DNA of 64,000 bases from Xiphias gladius (Eukaryota; Chordata; Actinopteri; Istiophoriformes; Xiphiidae). The notes beneath the pieces are model-generated. The model searched no databases and had not been told where the DNA came from. It saw nothing but the letters and a program-made list of their open reading frames with translations. The translations under genes were made by a program, and so were the position numbers. Shown piece after piece: positions 1 to 13,366 of the stretch (position 1 is its first letter; each line of letters begins with the position of its first letter). Where the stretch lies: assembly GCF_016859285.1 (NCBI RefSeq), contig NC_053419.1, positions 7,711,501 to 7,775,500 on the forward strand, given 5' to 3'.

Positions 1-3000
1 GGAACATTAACATACACACATAAAGAACACTTTGCACAGATAATCTTCATGCAAACATTGCTATAGATTCTCACAACCTTGAGTTCAAGATGCCATGTAT
101 AGTGCACAGTTACGAATATGTTTCTTCAGGGACCACTAATGAAATTGAATGGCAATCTCTGATTTTCATTTTGCAGCCTTTGCGATCCCCTGTGAAAGCC
201 ACTCAGATAAGGTAAGGGTCATATACAGTAACATTTTAAAAACCTTTTGTATGCCATAAACGGCTTCAGTGAAGTTCTGGAAATTGAGAGTATTGTACTT
301 AGTTTTTATTATGAACACTTTTACCTGGTCAGAGCAATCATGTTGGAGATTTTTCTCCAATTGCCTGGATAAAAACTCAGTCTAAAATTCCTAACTGACT
401 GGTAATGTATGTGTGAAGCATTTCAGCGCAAAAGTATTTTTGTTGGTGATTTAAGTCTTAGTTTGGTGAGTACTGGCAATTTAAAATCAAGATTAGTATT
501 TCTGAAATGAAGTGATTTTTATTCAAAGAATATTTGAATTGTTTAGACAAAACATGCTGAATGCTTCACTACGTCAACTAATTAATGTCTAAATTTTCAA
601 CCTTTATTAATTCTAATGAGGTTTAACTTTAATTTGATTTAATGTCAGTATATCAGTAATCTTTTGTTAAATTTATAGTTTTTAAAGTAGTGTATGTTTC
701 ACAGCACTAGGTCAAATGGTCTTCCTTTCAATAATAGCTTGATGACGCACTTGCCAGCAAGCCTCAGTCTACCCTATTGTTGATTGATTTCATCTCTGGT
801 AATAGCCTACCTCGAGTCACCTATTCTGAAATCTGAGAGGGGTTGGATAACTGCTGTTATCAAACCACGTCATGACAAAAAAAAGAAAATGAAAACAAAA
901 ACAGAGATACTGCAGATCAATTGAGACAGACAGGTACATATTGATCCTCTGGGCTTTCTGTTGGTGATGTTGTTCGAGTCTCCCTTTCTGGCTAATTAAA
1001 TTCAGTCTGATTTCAGACTGCCATTGTGGTCAACCAGTGCAGTCAGGTATGTTATGCATATTCAGAATGCTCTCAACCGAGCACCAATAGGTCAGATGTA
1101 CAGCTGCAAAGATGAATCATGAAGAGCTGCTTGCTGAGCAGAGTTGCAGCAATCCCACACCCACAATCATAAGGGCAAGGTGTCATGTGAAAGTATGCAC
1201 TAACCTTAATGGATACAAGTTTTACTATGTGCACTCATGCGACTGATGCACCGTCTCTTGGGAGCTTGTTATACCAAATGCTCTATAAAGAGCAATGCAC
1301 ATATGCAGGGACTGGCTATGAGAGATATGAGGCTGATTTTTATGCAGGCCCCTGTTTTACTGCATTTTCTCCCCAGAAGAGGATATTGCATTGTTTTCAG
1401 GAGCAGCTGTTTTTTCAGGGTTCAGTGCTTTCCAATGATATAGCCCAAAACACATCACCCATGAAAGTGGGAGCTGGAGTTGGCATTGCAAAAGGGTGCT
1501 GTGTAGGCGCTGGGCTCTGGCGCTGGCAGTCAGCTCTGATGTTTTGGAGGTTTCCCAGTCCTTTATCATGCACAGGGGACGAAACCCAGCAGACTGATGG
1601 GAAAGGAAGGCTATCATCAGAGGCTGCATTTAATTTCCATAAAGATGACTTTGTTTCCTAATTAATCTCCTGGCTCCGTCTCCCCGCTTTGGTCCTGTCA
1701 CTTCCTCAGAATGAAACATGGCCGGCAATTTGTTAAATCAATTATTCCGGGGAGGAAGCGGGGCTTTCGGCGAGCCCTTCCTCACTAACACACAAATAAA
1801 CGCTCACACACACACAGACATGTACACACAGATGAGGTGGTGAAGGACACGGATTGTAAAGATGCAGGCTGGCCTTCAAGTAAAAAGGTGGACAGCAATG
1901 TTAGAATTTGGGATCTGGGAAGTAAGAGAGAGAAACAATTTGTCCTTGTTGACATGGCAGAAAGCTTTGTAAACACTTGGCTGAGGAGGACTCTCCTTGG
2001 CCTTATGCCCTGAACTCCTGCAGAAAAACAGGACTACCAAGCCCTGAGGGACAAGATACACAGAGAGGAAGAGAATCAGTAGGAGTCAGGGTGAAGTTAT
2101 AGAGAAGGAAATGAGCAGGGAAGGAGAGGAGGCAACAGGGAAACAGTGGACGCCACAGGGGAAGAAGAAATGAGAGCCAATGATAAAACTGGAGGACACC
2201 CTCTCTTTCTCTTTTTCTCTTGATACCTCTACATTTACAAAGTAATATACTGCCTTGTATTTTATGTCATGTTTTCAATTCATTAAAATGTTGATGCTGA
2301 ATAAATAGCCTCAAACCTGACACATGCTGAAGGTGCACTGAAGCACGAAAGCAGGCTAGGGCTTAAAACAGAAAGAACAAAGCACATTTCAGATCAAGTT
2401 TGACTTGTCAATGATCTACAGGTGCAGAGAACAGAAGCATGATTCATTTCAGGGCGAGACGAGAGACAGCGGATTGGTTCCAAATGAAAAAGCAGACTTT
2501 CAAATAGGAAGACAAACAGAAAGACGGGCCCGATGGTGGCATCGGCTCTTTCTGGCTGTATTAGGGCGAAGAGGAATAGCATGGCAGGATGTATTTAAAT
2601 CAGAAAGCTCTATCTTGTAGTGGGACACATTTCATTAAGCCCAGCAGCTGGGGCCGCGGCTCCATGCGTCCACAAATCTATCATACAAATCCATCAGGCC
2701 TGTTTCCTTCCTGCACTGACAGCATGTGTGTGATAGGAGCCCGTCCTCCTTATCAGAAAACTCACTGAATGCCCACATATTTTCTCTTCCACTTCCATCC
2801 TCCCCTCTCTGTGTTAAGATTTCCTATTTGCGTTCATCCTCTGTATGTCCTTCAATGGTGCTCTCTGTTTCTCCCCCGTCCACCTTTTTCCTCCATTTCT
2901 CTATTAGCCCAGTTGCCCAGCTCTGAATGGATTCTGAACCTTGCTGTTTCTTCTCTATTTCATTTCATTCCCTCACATGTCGTCTGTCTCCCTCTCCCAT

Positions 3001-5068
3001 TGGTGTGAGAGATAATCAGATGTTTTACCATAGTAAAAATAAAAATACCACAATGTATTGCATTACAGTTATGAGGCTTGCTTTAAAATGTTTCTAAGTA
3101 AAAATAATAAAATATATCAGTAAAACGTACTCAGCTATCAAAAGTAATACTCCATACATTTAGCTGCTTATATCAGATAGTGACGTGAAATCCAGGTGTA
3201 AATACAACAAATAAGAATTAGAGATGGACAGCAATCCAAGACACATTGTAGCTAGATGTTAAAATAGCTGATGATGGTAGCCAAGCTAGCACGATTGCTG
3301 GTGAGCCAAACTGCTAGCATGTTTGTTGCTGGTGTGAATGCTAATGCTGGCTGTGAGTTTGACAGTCTTGTTTTATGCATTTTATTAGCCAGACATTCCA
3401 TACAGAGTTGGTAGAAGAGGAGGCCCACACATTAAAGAACTTAAGGCAAAATTCATTGTTAATAGAACACATCTGGATTTTATCTGGGTACTTGAAATGA
3501 CAAGTGTGAGTGGAACTTTAGACTTGGCAAAAAGCCTCTGCTCTTTGAGGGAGCTCTCAAAGAATATGAGCAGCAACAAGGATTTTGGCTGGGAGAACCA
3601 ATCCCCCTTTAATTAATACATATTTTAACATAAGAGGAGGAGGAGGCGTGGTTGGTGGAGGGAGCTGCAGCTGCAAATGGCTTTGCCATGAGTATGTCAG
3701 AAGCCTGAGGGTTTAAAGTGTCAGGTTACAGTATATAGGAACACCTGAACATGACTGGACATTCCTAGTCAGCTGGTAGCCAAGCAGCTGGTGAAGCATG
3801 AATGAAGCAGCTGGTGCTAATCGGCAAATGCATGTAAAATCATGTCATCAGCACTCTGCATGAGCTAAAGCTATGCTCCATTTGAGGTGGAACTAAATGT
3901 GACTATATATTTTGAGTCATTTAATCTCAAAATACCCATCATAAGTTACACGGTGATTATGTTTTGTGCGTTGTATAAATTATACATATTCTCCAAGGTA
4001 GGCAACCACCAAGTAAACATAGTGAATTTTAAAAAAGCACTCTATTTCCCCTTATTAAGTGAAATGTAGTTTAAAGTTTAAAGTGGCATAAAAACGTATG
4101 ATTCTTAAGGAGATCACTTGTGTAAATGCCCTCTTTCTCCTTCCTTTATCTCTCTCCATCTCTCTCTGTCTTTGCACCAGTGTCTGATCCCCCACTTCTG
4201 CCCGATCTGTCTCTCTCAGCTCTCCGGTGTACTCAGCAGCATGCAAACACTGGTCTGTAATTGGAATGGGTAACGCAGTCTGAGGGAAAAAAGCAGCCAA
4301 TTAGGGGACTCTGGTCAGGGTGCTCTGGGGTGATGGGTCACAGTGTAGCTCATTGTCCTGAGCTTGCTCCTCTGGCAGTGTGCCAATCCATAGCAGTGTA
4401 AAAGCCTGGGACTTTGTAGTCGTGACTCTGCAAATCAAAGGTCTGTTCTAAGAAGATGAAGTGCATCAAAAACTTCACCTACAACCTATTTATTAATGCC
4501 ATTGTTAATGGATCTTTCAAAACCAGTTAATGCGGGCGTTTGTCCAAGGCTTAAGATATAGGGATAGGGAGCACTGACGTGTTTGTGGCTGGCTACACTG
4601 GCTGCTAATGCTGCTTATTTCATAATTTTCTCATTTCTGCACCTGCTGTGATATGCAAAGGGGACTGTCACTCAACTCGATTTATATTAGTCTTCAGAGA
4701 GAACTCACTTGAGACCAAGATCTGTTTAAATATTTAATGGAGCGTAGATACACAGTCTGGATTATCTGTTTTTTAATTCCATACATGAATAAAATAAATC
4801 TAGAGAAGGTGTAGCTAATTTGGTGATATCTAAGGAAAGCTGGGAAAAATGCAATGTCTTTGACTTAATGTGAATGTTTTAAGAAAATAAAACATGCAAA
4901 TGTAATACATAATGAATTCTCATTTGTTTATCTTTCTGAAAATTATTCAGTTAGCTAACTATACTACATTTATACACATAAAAAAAATCAACTGTAACTG
5001 TAGGATTTTTAAAAATTTTGTTTTAAATTCAAACAAATAAACATGCTTTAATTTTTAACAGGAACTTC
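1..5068. other. Intergenic, no gene seen
   Basis: AT-rich DNA with short chance ORFs in several overlapping frames (for example 1209-1661). Pieces at about 1660-1765 and 2635-2790 are more GC-balanced and less simple than their surroundings and could be conserved non-coding sequence, but nothing in the sequence alone proves it. Confidence 0.5.
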
Positions 5069-5074
5069 ATTTGA

Positions 5075-5205
5075 CCTTTGGCACATTGAATTAATTGGAC
5101 ATAGTTTAGAAAGGCTAACACCTCTGTATAAAAGGTCCCATAATCCATACTGCATGTCAGGACACAACCAAGCCATGAAGCCCAAGCAGCTCTCTGTGAC
5201 AAAAT
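5075..5205 (+). mobile_element. Tc1-like transposon fragment, region before and at the transposase start
   Basis: The CCTCTGTATAAAAGGTCCCA stretch (5121-5140), the CATGTCAGGACACAACCAAGCC run and the ATGAAGCCCAAGCAGCTCTC start resemble the 5' region and first codons (MKxKxLS) of fish Tc1-like transposases. The frame breaks within ten codons. No inverted repeats were found. Recognition is from memory of the family. Confidence 0.55.
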
Positions 5206-5436
5206 GTATAGGAAACAACTAAAAATGAGAGGTGTTATCATAAATTTAAACCACAGTAAGTTGGTGGACAACATGTGAGACAAATGAAGACAAGTGTTAC
5301 CAATGGTAAAATCTAGACCAATCTGAACTGATAGCAGACAATTCAGCAAACGCAAACTATGTATAATATAAACAATTTATTTTAACATATCACTTAACAG
5401 TTGACTGTGAAATAACTTGTCATTTTGATGTGATTT

Positions 5437-6407
5437 TTGGGAACTGACCTGACCTTTTTTAACCGACATAACGTTGTAAAAATCAGGCACATCCTGTCTC
5501 AAAAAGTCACGGAAAAACTAGTCCGTGCTTTTCTTACTTCTAAACTTAACTATTGTAATTCCTTATTATCAGGCTTTCCCAACAAATCTTTAAATACTCC
5601 CCAGCTGATCCAGAATGCTGCAGCACGAGTACTGACAGGAACTAGGAGAAGAGATCACATTTCTCCTGTGTTAGCTTCTCTGCATTGGCTCCGTGTAAAA
5701 TCCAGAATAGAATTTTCAAATCCTTCTCCTCACCTACAAAACCCTTAATGGTCAGGAAGAATTATATCTTACAGAGCTCATAGTATCCTATTACCCCACT
5801 AGAACACTGCGCTCCCAGAACGCAGGCTTACTTGTGGTTCCTAGAGTTTCCTAGAACGGGAGGCAGAGCCTTCAGTTATCAGGCTCCTCTCCTGTGGAAC
5901 CATCTTCCAGTTCGGGTCCAGGAGGCAGACAACCGCTCCACGTTTAGGATAACAACCTTCATTTCTGATAAAGCTCATAGTTAGGGCTTGCTCAGGCTTG
6001 GCTTGAACCACCCCTTAGTTATGTTGCTATAGGCCCAGACTGCTGGGGGATTGCCCATGATGCACCGAGCTCCTCTTTCCTCCTCTTCCTCTCAATCTGC
6101 ACGCATTACTAACTTGCCTTTTCTCTCCCGTGGTTTTGTGGTTTTTCGTCTCTCTCCTCTTTCTTCCTGTCACTTTTCTGCAGGTATTTCTCCTCCTGGT
6201 GCTGCAGAGTCTGGATCTGTGACTGCAAACCACCTACTGCCGCCATGATCCTGCTCAACACCCACAGCTTCAATTGTTATGATTGTCATTGTTATTATTC
6301 TGTTTAGTTTTAGTAGTATCAATTATTCACTCTATTATTATAATTATTGGTCTCATTATTGTAACACATGTTTATGTTATATGTCTACTGTGCTGTGTTA
6401 CCCCCCC

Positions 6408-6449
<42 letters not shown>

Positions 6450-6690
6450 TCAGCCGATCGGGGCAGATGGCAGCCCACCACGAGCCAGGCTCTGTTCAAG
6501 GTTTCTACCTGTTAAAAGGGACTTTTTCCTTGGCGCTGTCGCCAAGTGCTTGCTCATGGGGGAATGTTGGGTCTCTGTAGATATAACTATAAAGAGTACG
6601 GTCTAGACCTGCTCTATGTGAAAGTTCCCAGAGATAACCTCTGTTATGATTTGGGGCTAGATAAATAAAACTGAATTCAATTGAATTCAA
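5437..6690 (+). mobile_element. L2-type LINE, 3' end with reverse transcriptase remnant
   Basis: Codons from 5437 to 5748 give the C-terminal region of a non-LTR reverse transcriptase. They include the blocks SKLNYCNSLLSG, LIQNAAARVLTGTRRRDHI and SPVLASLHWL, widespread in fish L2-like elements. The frame breaks near 5745, and recognisable coding (LLLTYKTLNGQ, then VSYYPTRTLRSQNAG) continues in another frame. The 3' UTR follows and ends in the typical ATAAATAAAACTGAATTCAATTGAATTCAA tail, here 6661-6690. A C run and a CT microsatellite sit inside the UTR. The 5' part of the element, with the endonuclease and the catalytic RT core, is missing, as expected of a 5'-truncated insertion. It is inactive. 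The clade name is from memory of the motif style. Confidence 0.85.
6412..6446. repeat. CT microsatellite
   Basis: A run of about 17 CT units preceded by a nine-C tract, inside the LINE 3' UTR. Confidence 0.95.
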
Positions 6691-7903
6691 ACATGCAAAC
6701 CTGATTTCATGAGCCCTCTTTTCTGGGTGCCTACACTTGGCCTGAAAGTGTTCTGTCAAATCTCGTTGTGCAATTGTGTTCTGTGTCACCATTACTTTCA
6801 CCCTCTATGCAGCACTGTCACCATATTTTGGTTCAATGCACAATGTTAGCAGATCAAACTACAAACCTGACCACTTGTGTTGCAGCTCATCATAGAGGAT
6901 GTGCAGCTTTGAGGTGTCTGAGCGCTGCTGCATGTTGGGCAGAATCGCAGACTTCCTTTCCAGTGGCTTCGGGGGAGTTGCACCCCAACAGCTTTTAGTA
7001 ATTTCACCTCTGTCCTCCCCTACTCTTCACCTACACCCTGCAGTATGAACATCTGCAGTGTAGCATTCTCTACATTCATCAAACAACTGCTCCTGCAATA
7101 GTGTGCAGGTGCTTCCGTTGCTTATCATAAGTAGCTTTGAGGTAAAGCTCTGCATGTGGGGCAATTTTAAATTCAAAGCGAAATGAGTCACATTCAGCCG
7201 AACAACAGCATCATTTTCAAAGCATGGGGAAAAGATTCCTTCCCTTTCATTTTTGATAATAGGTGCCCCAAATATAAACTCAACAACTCATGCACGCTTG
7301 ACATTCCGGTGTCAAACATTTCTATGTGGCACAGTGAATCAGTATCAGCAGCACACCAAGGTCACAAATTCATACCCTTATTGTTAAGGTTTATGTCAAT
7401 ATATTTATTGTTTTAAAATATATATACTTTATTTCCTGTATTTTTATCTTGTATTTTTTGCTCTTGCAAGTTTTTATTATCATATTGTCTTCATCTGTTT
7501 TATACATATCTAAAGCACTTTGTAAGCTTGTCTTTGAAAAATTCTCCGGAGAATCAATGTGTATCATACACAACAAAAAGCAGCATTTGGAAGTGAATTT
7601 CTGTCCCTATAACTGCAATTCACGCATCAACAAAAGGATATACAACGGTTTTCTCCTGTCAGTGCTCTGGTGAAGATACTTCAACAAGCATCAAACCTCT
7701 CCCCTGGGTTTCTACATTCAAGAGATAAGTGTTCCTGTTTGCGATTCAGTCATACTTTAGTCCCTAAAAATTTCATGAATCACACCAGTTATTTAATTTA
7801 TTTTTCCAACGTCCGGTGATTATACCTAATTAAAATAGCTGCCGCCTACTGAATGCTTCTCAAGTGTCATGCACATGTGTGGGTGACATCGAAGTCCAAG
7901 GTA
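6691..7903. other. Intergenic, no gene seen
   Basis: Only short ORFs without splice context. No repeat recognised. Confidence 0.5.
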
Positions 7904-8819
7904 CACTACAGGTCAAAAGTTTTAGAATTCCTCAATTTTTCCAGCTGTTATTTACATTTACATAATTCAAAGTCTCAGTGTTTCTGAAATTAAACCATAG
8001 AACAAATAAACGATTGGGAACTGGAATTCTTGTTTAACTAAATGTAATGTAAATTTTTGACTCATTCAGCAACTGAACACTCTCATGACATTCTTTCTAC
8101 AGTGGAAATGAAACTTGGTTTGGAAAGTTGTACACTGTACGCACTGTTGTATCAGTTCCCAAGAATATATTGCACTTGCAGGTTGTTTTGCTTTCACCTT
8201 CTGTCCAGTTCATCCCAAACCAGCTCCATGGGGTTGAAGTCTGGAGACTGTGCTGGTCTTCCATCATGTGAAGCCTCCGTCTAGTTCTGTTCTTCTTTTG
8301 TCTTGGGTCATTATCTTGCTGTAGGATGGAACCCCTGACCAGCCAGTCTTTTATTCCTATGTTACTTGCCTTTTTCTCACCATCCTGATAGCAAAATAGA
8401 GAGCTACTTCCTGCAGTACAGTATGGTCCTAAAAATAGATCATAGGGTGTAGTAACACAGTTGGAGCAAACACTGCCTTTGTACAGACACAGGGTTTGCA
8501 AGTCATCAACAAGGTTAGGGAACATGTAGGAATTGTTTGCATTACCTTCATTTACTTCATTCACTTCCAGTACTACAGGAAAGCTGTAAATAAAACAATT
8601 TCTAATCCCTGTAAAAGGCCGTTTTTCTATTAAAATATTCAGGATTTTTCAGTTTTTCGTGACCTAAACTTTTTTTTTCTTTTTCTTTTTTTTTTTTTTA
8701 CCTTGGGCAGTTTACTGCTTACCTTTATAAAATTTAAGGTTATTCACTGTACTTGAACTGCTGAAATTTCAATAAAAACTGGAGAAATGGGGGTGTACTA
8801 AAGCTTGAGACCAGTAGTG
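7904..8819 (-). mobile_element. Tc1-like transposon with both terminal inverted repeats and a dead transposase
   Basis: The left end CACTACAGGTCAAAAGTTTTAG and the right end, read in reverse, CACTACTGGTCTCAAGCTTTAG, form inverted repeats flanked by TA on both sides (7902-7903 and 8820-8821), the Tc1/mariner target duplication. The minus strand carries a broken transposase. QQDNDP at about 8330 is the region of the second catalytic aspartate. After a frameshift comes a stretch equivalent to SPDFNPMELVWDELDRR (about 8260-8200), the region of the third catalytic residue. At 916 bp it is shorter than an autonomous copy of about 1.2-1.6 kb. Confidence 0.85.
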
Positions 8820-10026
8820 TATATAAAATATAAAAAAAATGTTTTCTTCTGTCTCCAGCATTGCTCCACCTTATGAACACACAATGTGAGCAAATGTGTT
8901 TGCTTGCCTGTTTTTTCAAAACCTCACGCTTTCCAATTAATCAAGTGCAGTGTGTTAGTTAGATTTAATTACAGTAGATGTGTTTGAAATATGTGTCATT
9001 TACAATGGTTGAGTGTGCTTTTAATTAATTTGATTAACTAAATAAACACTTGTGGGGAACAACTGCAGCTTTCATCTCACCTTTCTTGCACTGTTGCATT
9101 CATTCATTTCACAACCAGACCTGTGTCTGTGGGTTTTCTGCTCTGCTGCTCAGCTCTCTTCCACCTCTGGGTCAGAGAGGTTAAAGTTGAACTGAGATTC
9201 TTATGAACTCCCTCTTTTCCACTGTGTAATCCCCGACCGTCTGTGGCCCGATTCCTTGTGAGCGGCAGATGTGAGGCTCATTTCAGACAGTCCCAACACG
9301 CTCTCTGACTCCATCTGTCTCTAAACATGTCTGCTTGGTTAACCGCTGTATCTCTGTAGTGCTGTAGTGCTGGAGTTTTGCTTTTAGTGATCTTGAGCCA
9401 ATCAGAGGATAAAACACAGCATTAGCACCTTGAGGGCAGGGGTTAGAGGTTTTCCCCCTGCTGTGGAAACTAAAAGGATCAGTGTTGTGAGATTTCAAAT
9501 ATGCAGTTTACAACTATGGTTGAAGTGGTACTCAGGTTAATCAAGTAAATATATACAAAGTTGAAAGGCTGGTGCTCCAGCCTTACAAATAAGTTGTGTC
9601 AGTTGTGTATAGCCAAGGTGAACAGTCCCATATAGAAAAAGGCCTCAGCACAATTTAGTTCATGTACGAAAAACAGCACAGTGTGAAAAAAAGTTCTAAA
9701 GGTGCATGTTTTGCGTATAGGGCCAGTGTCAGCACAATTTACCAACAATGTAATTGTAAATTTTTTATTTGTAAAATGTAATTACTGTAAGCCTTCAAAT
9801 ACTAATGACCAATCATGAGGAAGATGAGTCAGGGGGTAAAACAGATTGGAGTGAAAATGAGGGCGGCGGTTGGTGGTGGTGGGGGGGTGTCAGCTGGAAG
9901 TATTAGTTTTGTTGAATAATTGTTTTCTTTCACAGAAAGAATACTTTCCCTCGTATTTTTATTTTGTTGCTTTTTATTGAGCTGTATTTTCACTCTTGCA
10001 ATTGGCATGTGCTATACACTGTACAT

Positions 10027-10065
10027 ACAGTGGCGTCCAAAAGTCTGAGACCAAAAGTCTGAGAT
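10027..10065. mobile_element. Solo Tc1-like inverted-repeat end
   Basis: CAGTGGCGTCCAAAAGTCTGAGACC follows a TA and resembles the end of a fish Tc1-like element. The last part is duplicated nearby (CAAAAGTCTGAGA twice within 25 bases). No opposite end was found. Confidence 0.4.
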
Positions 10066-10956
10066 TGAATAGCAATAATGTTATTCATTTATAAACATCT
10101 GAGCAGGATTTAGTTGTGTGTTGTAGCTGGTCAAGGTGGTGCAAATTACTTTTGGGTAGTTTAATCTAAACAAATTCATCAAATTTTGTAAGTCGGTCAT
10201 ACAGTATGTTGAAAAACATCTTCAACTTAACTAGTAACTGTAGCTGTTAAATAAATGCACTGGAGTACAAAGTACAATATTTCCCTATGAAGTGCCATCT
10301 GAAACGTAACGGAGTAGAGGTATAATATTAAAATATCCATGTAGTTGTATTTGAATAAATGTACTTTACACACTGGCTTTAAAAAACTTCCACACAACAG
10401 CCATGTAACACCTCAGTCTATTTCTTCTTTTTATTTTTTTTTCTATCTTGCTCTCTCAGTGACTTTCTGTTCATATCTCTCTCCCAATCATTACCTTTCC
10501 CCCTCCCTCTCACCCCGGCTCATGCTGGGGCAGCATTATAAGACTACAGTGCCCTTTCAGAGAGGATAACCAAATCCCCACTGGAGATGCTTGAGTAAAT
10601 GACCGTGGGAAATGGGTGTACTTTAGAACACAGTGATACTCAGTCCACAAGGAGGGAGAAGCCTTTGCTGGCTAAATCCTCTTGTACCCTGCCTGGTGTT
10701 TACCCCTGGTAACATATCGCTCCAGATCTGAAATCCTGCCTATCCTCAAAACCCCATTACAGACGCTAATCCCCAGTGGTGCACACTCTGCGCTCCTCGC
10801 TCTGGGAGGCATTATGGTTAGACTAAGTAATTTTATTTCCACTGAATCCATGCAAATATTCCTCATGCCAAATATTTCCGAGTATACATTAAATCTTTAT
10901 TCTCCAGTCTTGCTTTTACACATGGCCATAAATAACATAATACAAACATTCACACA

Positions 10957-11325
10957 GGTGACAAATTAAAGGAAAAACCTGAAAAATGAGTGGAAAAATC
11001 AGAGTGGCAATGCCCCCATCCAGAGGGCACAAGGGGTCACTGAATGTCTTGAAGAGTATGAAAATGATGTGTATCATATGTCACCAGATCTCAACCCAAT
11101 TGAACACCCATGGGAGATTTTGGACTGACGTGTTATACAGGGCTCTCCACCACCATCATCATCACCATCACCAAATGAGGGAAGATCTTTTGCAAGAATT
11201 GTGTTTCATCCCTCTAGTAGAGTTCCAGAGACTTGTAGAATCAATGCCGTTGTGCATTGACGATGTTCTACTGCTCGTGGTGTCCCAACACCTAGCTAAG
11301 ACACTTTATGTTGGTTTTTCCTCTA
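10957..11325 (+). mobile_element. Tc1/mariner-type remnant with terminal repeat
   Basis: The left end GGTGACAAATTAAAGGAAAAACC (10957-10979) is echoed in reverse by GGTTTTTCC at the right end (about 11313-11321). Between them, 11083-11127 reads SPDLNPIEHPWEI in one frame, the region around the last catalytic residue of Tc1 transposases. A short CAC/CAT repeat (11148-11173) interrupts it. The right terminal repeat is degraded beyond the first nine bases. Confidence 0.6.
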
Positions 11326-12097
11326 CATAACATAATTACAGAGCTTGTCACAGACAAGCTCATTTTGCCTGTTTGCTGGACTTTATGGAACAGCAGGATG
11401 CTACGTTGGCACCTCAGGCTATAAGCAAGTGTGAAAGGGGTAGCAAAAGTACAGAAAACAAACATTATAATACTGTTTCTACAAAGAGGGAGGAAGAGAA
11501 TAGGGAAGAAAAGAGTGAATGATAGTAAAAAGTACTTTGGAGTCGCACTCAGTTTTAGCCTTTGTTCTCTTTAACAGGGCAATGATTTTGGATTTAGTAA
11601 AGCAAAATTGAAATAATGAAAGTATCCAGAAAAGGAGGGAAAAGCCAAAAAATGTTTTACCCCTGTCAGAAACAGGCTTAAGGATAAGAGGGGGAGTTGA
11701 GTTCAGGCTGGAACTCAGATATAATTTCTACAATTAGGATATGTTCTATAGCATGCTCAGTGTTTCATTCAGACATGAATGGAAATCAAGATAAGTAGCC
11801 CGCAAAGAAATTATTCATGAGGAGAGATTGCTGTTACATGCCGCAATAGTTATATGGTCACACGGACTCACGATATGAATGTGTATGTAGAAAAATAGAT
11901 GTGTCTCGGACATAGATATCTTTAGCATCAGATATCTCTGTGTAGTTGACCCCAAGGGAGAATGTTGTGCATGAACATAGAAGTAAAGTAGAAGTACTAA
12001 CTTTTGCAAAATATTCACTTTCCATTCAGCCCAGAGATACTGTAGTATTCATACTGCTCATTGTTATTGTTATTACTCTGTATTTATTTTAATTTTA

Positions 12098-12110
12098 AAT
12101 ATATATATAG

Positions 12111-12193
<83 letters not shown>

Positions 12194-12196
12194 TAC
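12098..12196. repeat. Compound TG/TA microsatellite
   Basis: About 20 TG units (12114-12154) and about 16 TA units (12158-12190). ATATATATAGATA on the left and its complement TATCTATATATAT on the right bracket the TG run, so the tract is partly palindromic. Confidence 0.95.
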
Positions 12197-13306
12197 GTAT
12201 GTATATTTAGGAGTTGTGTTTCTGACCACTTGATGAATGTTCACTCTCCTTTGAGCTCTGTTTTCAGTTTCCATTAGAGGAAATATCTCGCTCTTTAACT
12301 AATGAATGCTCACTAAGTTTGTGTGCTGTTCAGTGCTGGATATGTACCTTCCTTCAGAAAGGAACCCCAAGTGAATTTTAGACAGGTCAATGGAAAGATG
12401 CAATTACACACAAAATTAACCAGAATAGAGGCATCCACGTGAGCTGAAAATGTTCAAAAGATTTGCAGGTATCCTGAGGCTCTATCAGTGTGCTACGTTA
12501 ACAGAATAGAGGGAAAGGGAGATTGAGAGGAAATAATAGAAAGAACCAGGATTTCTGGTGAGTTTTGAGTTCAGTCGGAGGCTGAGCTGAACACACACAC
12601 AGGCACACTCCTACGGACATGGTTTGTGAGTCCTTTGCTAGGGTAGCTTACATCTAAAGTCTGTAATGTTGGTACATTTGCTTCTTGGGGACAGTAAGCA
12701 CAAACGGTCCAGGGCTTAAATTTGTGTAAATAACGCAAGGGGAAGATTGATTTGCTTTCTTTCTTAATACACCATTACAGTAAGTTTTTAGGGCTTTTTG
12801 GCTGGAATAAGCTACCTGCTTTGGCTGAAAACAACACTATGTAACATAGTCGTACACCTAGTCTTCTGATCCAGTTTTATTATATTAATATTGTTAATAG
12901 CTACTTCAGCGATTCAATATTGGTCATCCTGTGTGCGGATAATGGACATAAAACTAAACACTCCCATTCAGGTCACAATCTGCAGTGTAGCTCTTTTTGG
13001 AGCAATGCAAAGCTCCCCGTTTCCCTGAGGGGACATGCACCTATATAGGATCAACAGTTCCATACTGGTGAGCAAAAAACAAGATCCACCTGTAATCTAA
13101 AGGTAGATAGAAATCTCTCACAGAGGTTTTTTTTTTCCATCTTCTACATCATTCCATTACTTTGCGTTCCTAAAATTCCAGAACTATGACCAATGAAATA
13201 CAGAAAGTTGTGTTGAAGGTTTGAAAGAAATGCTTAGAAGACCAGGGCAGTCAACCAAAGGAATGATTACACTAATACAGAAATCAGCTGCGATCACACC
13301 TGTATA

Positions 13307-13366
13307 CACCGATCAGCCACAACATTAATAAAAGGTAACTGGTTTTAATGTTGTGGCTGTTCAGTG
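13307..13366. mobile_element. 60-bp miniature foldback element with TA duplication
   Basis: The left arm CACCGATCAGCCACAACATTAATA and the reverse of the right arm CACTGAACAGCCACAACATTAAAA match at about 21 of 24 bases, separated by about 12 bases. TA flanks both sides (13305-13306, 13367-13368). This is two Tc1-like ends with almost nothing between them. Confidence 0.7.

Noticed and set aside
1209-1661. 150-codon reading frame on the plus strand, overlapped by open frames in other phases
   Set aside because: No recognised domain, no splice context, and open frames on both strands over the same bases suggest low stop density by chance.
5029-5355. 108-codon minus-strand frame with hydrophobic stretches
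   Set aside because: It lies opposite a Tc1-like fragment and has no recognisable similarity.
8097-8564. 155-codon minus-strand frame as a host gene
   Set aside because: It is the frame-shifted transposase of the Tc1-like element at 7904-8819.
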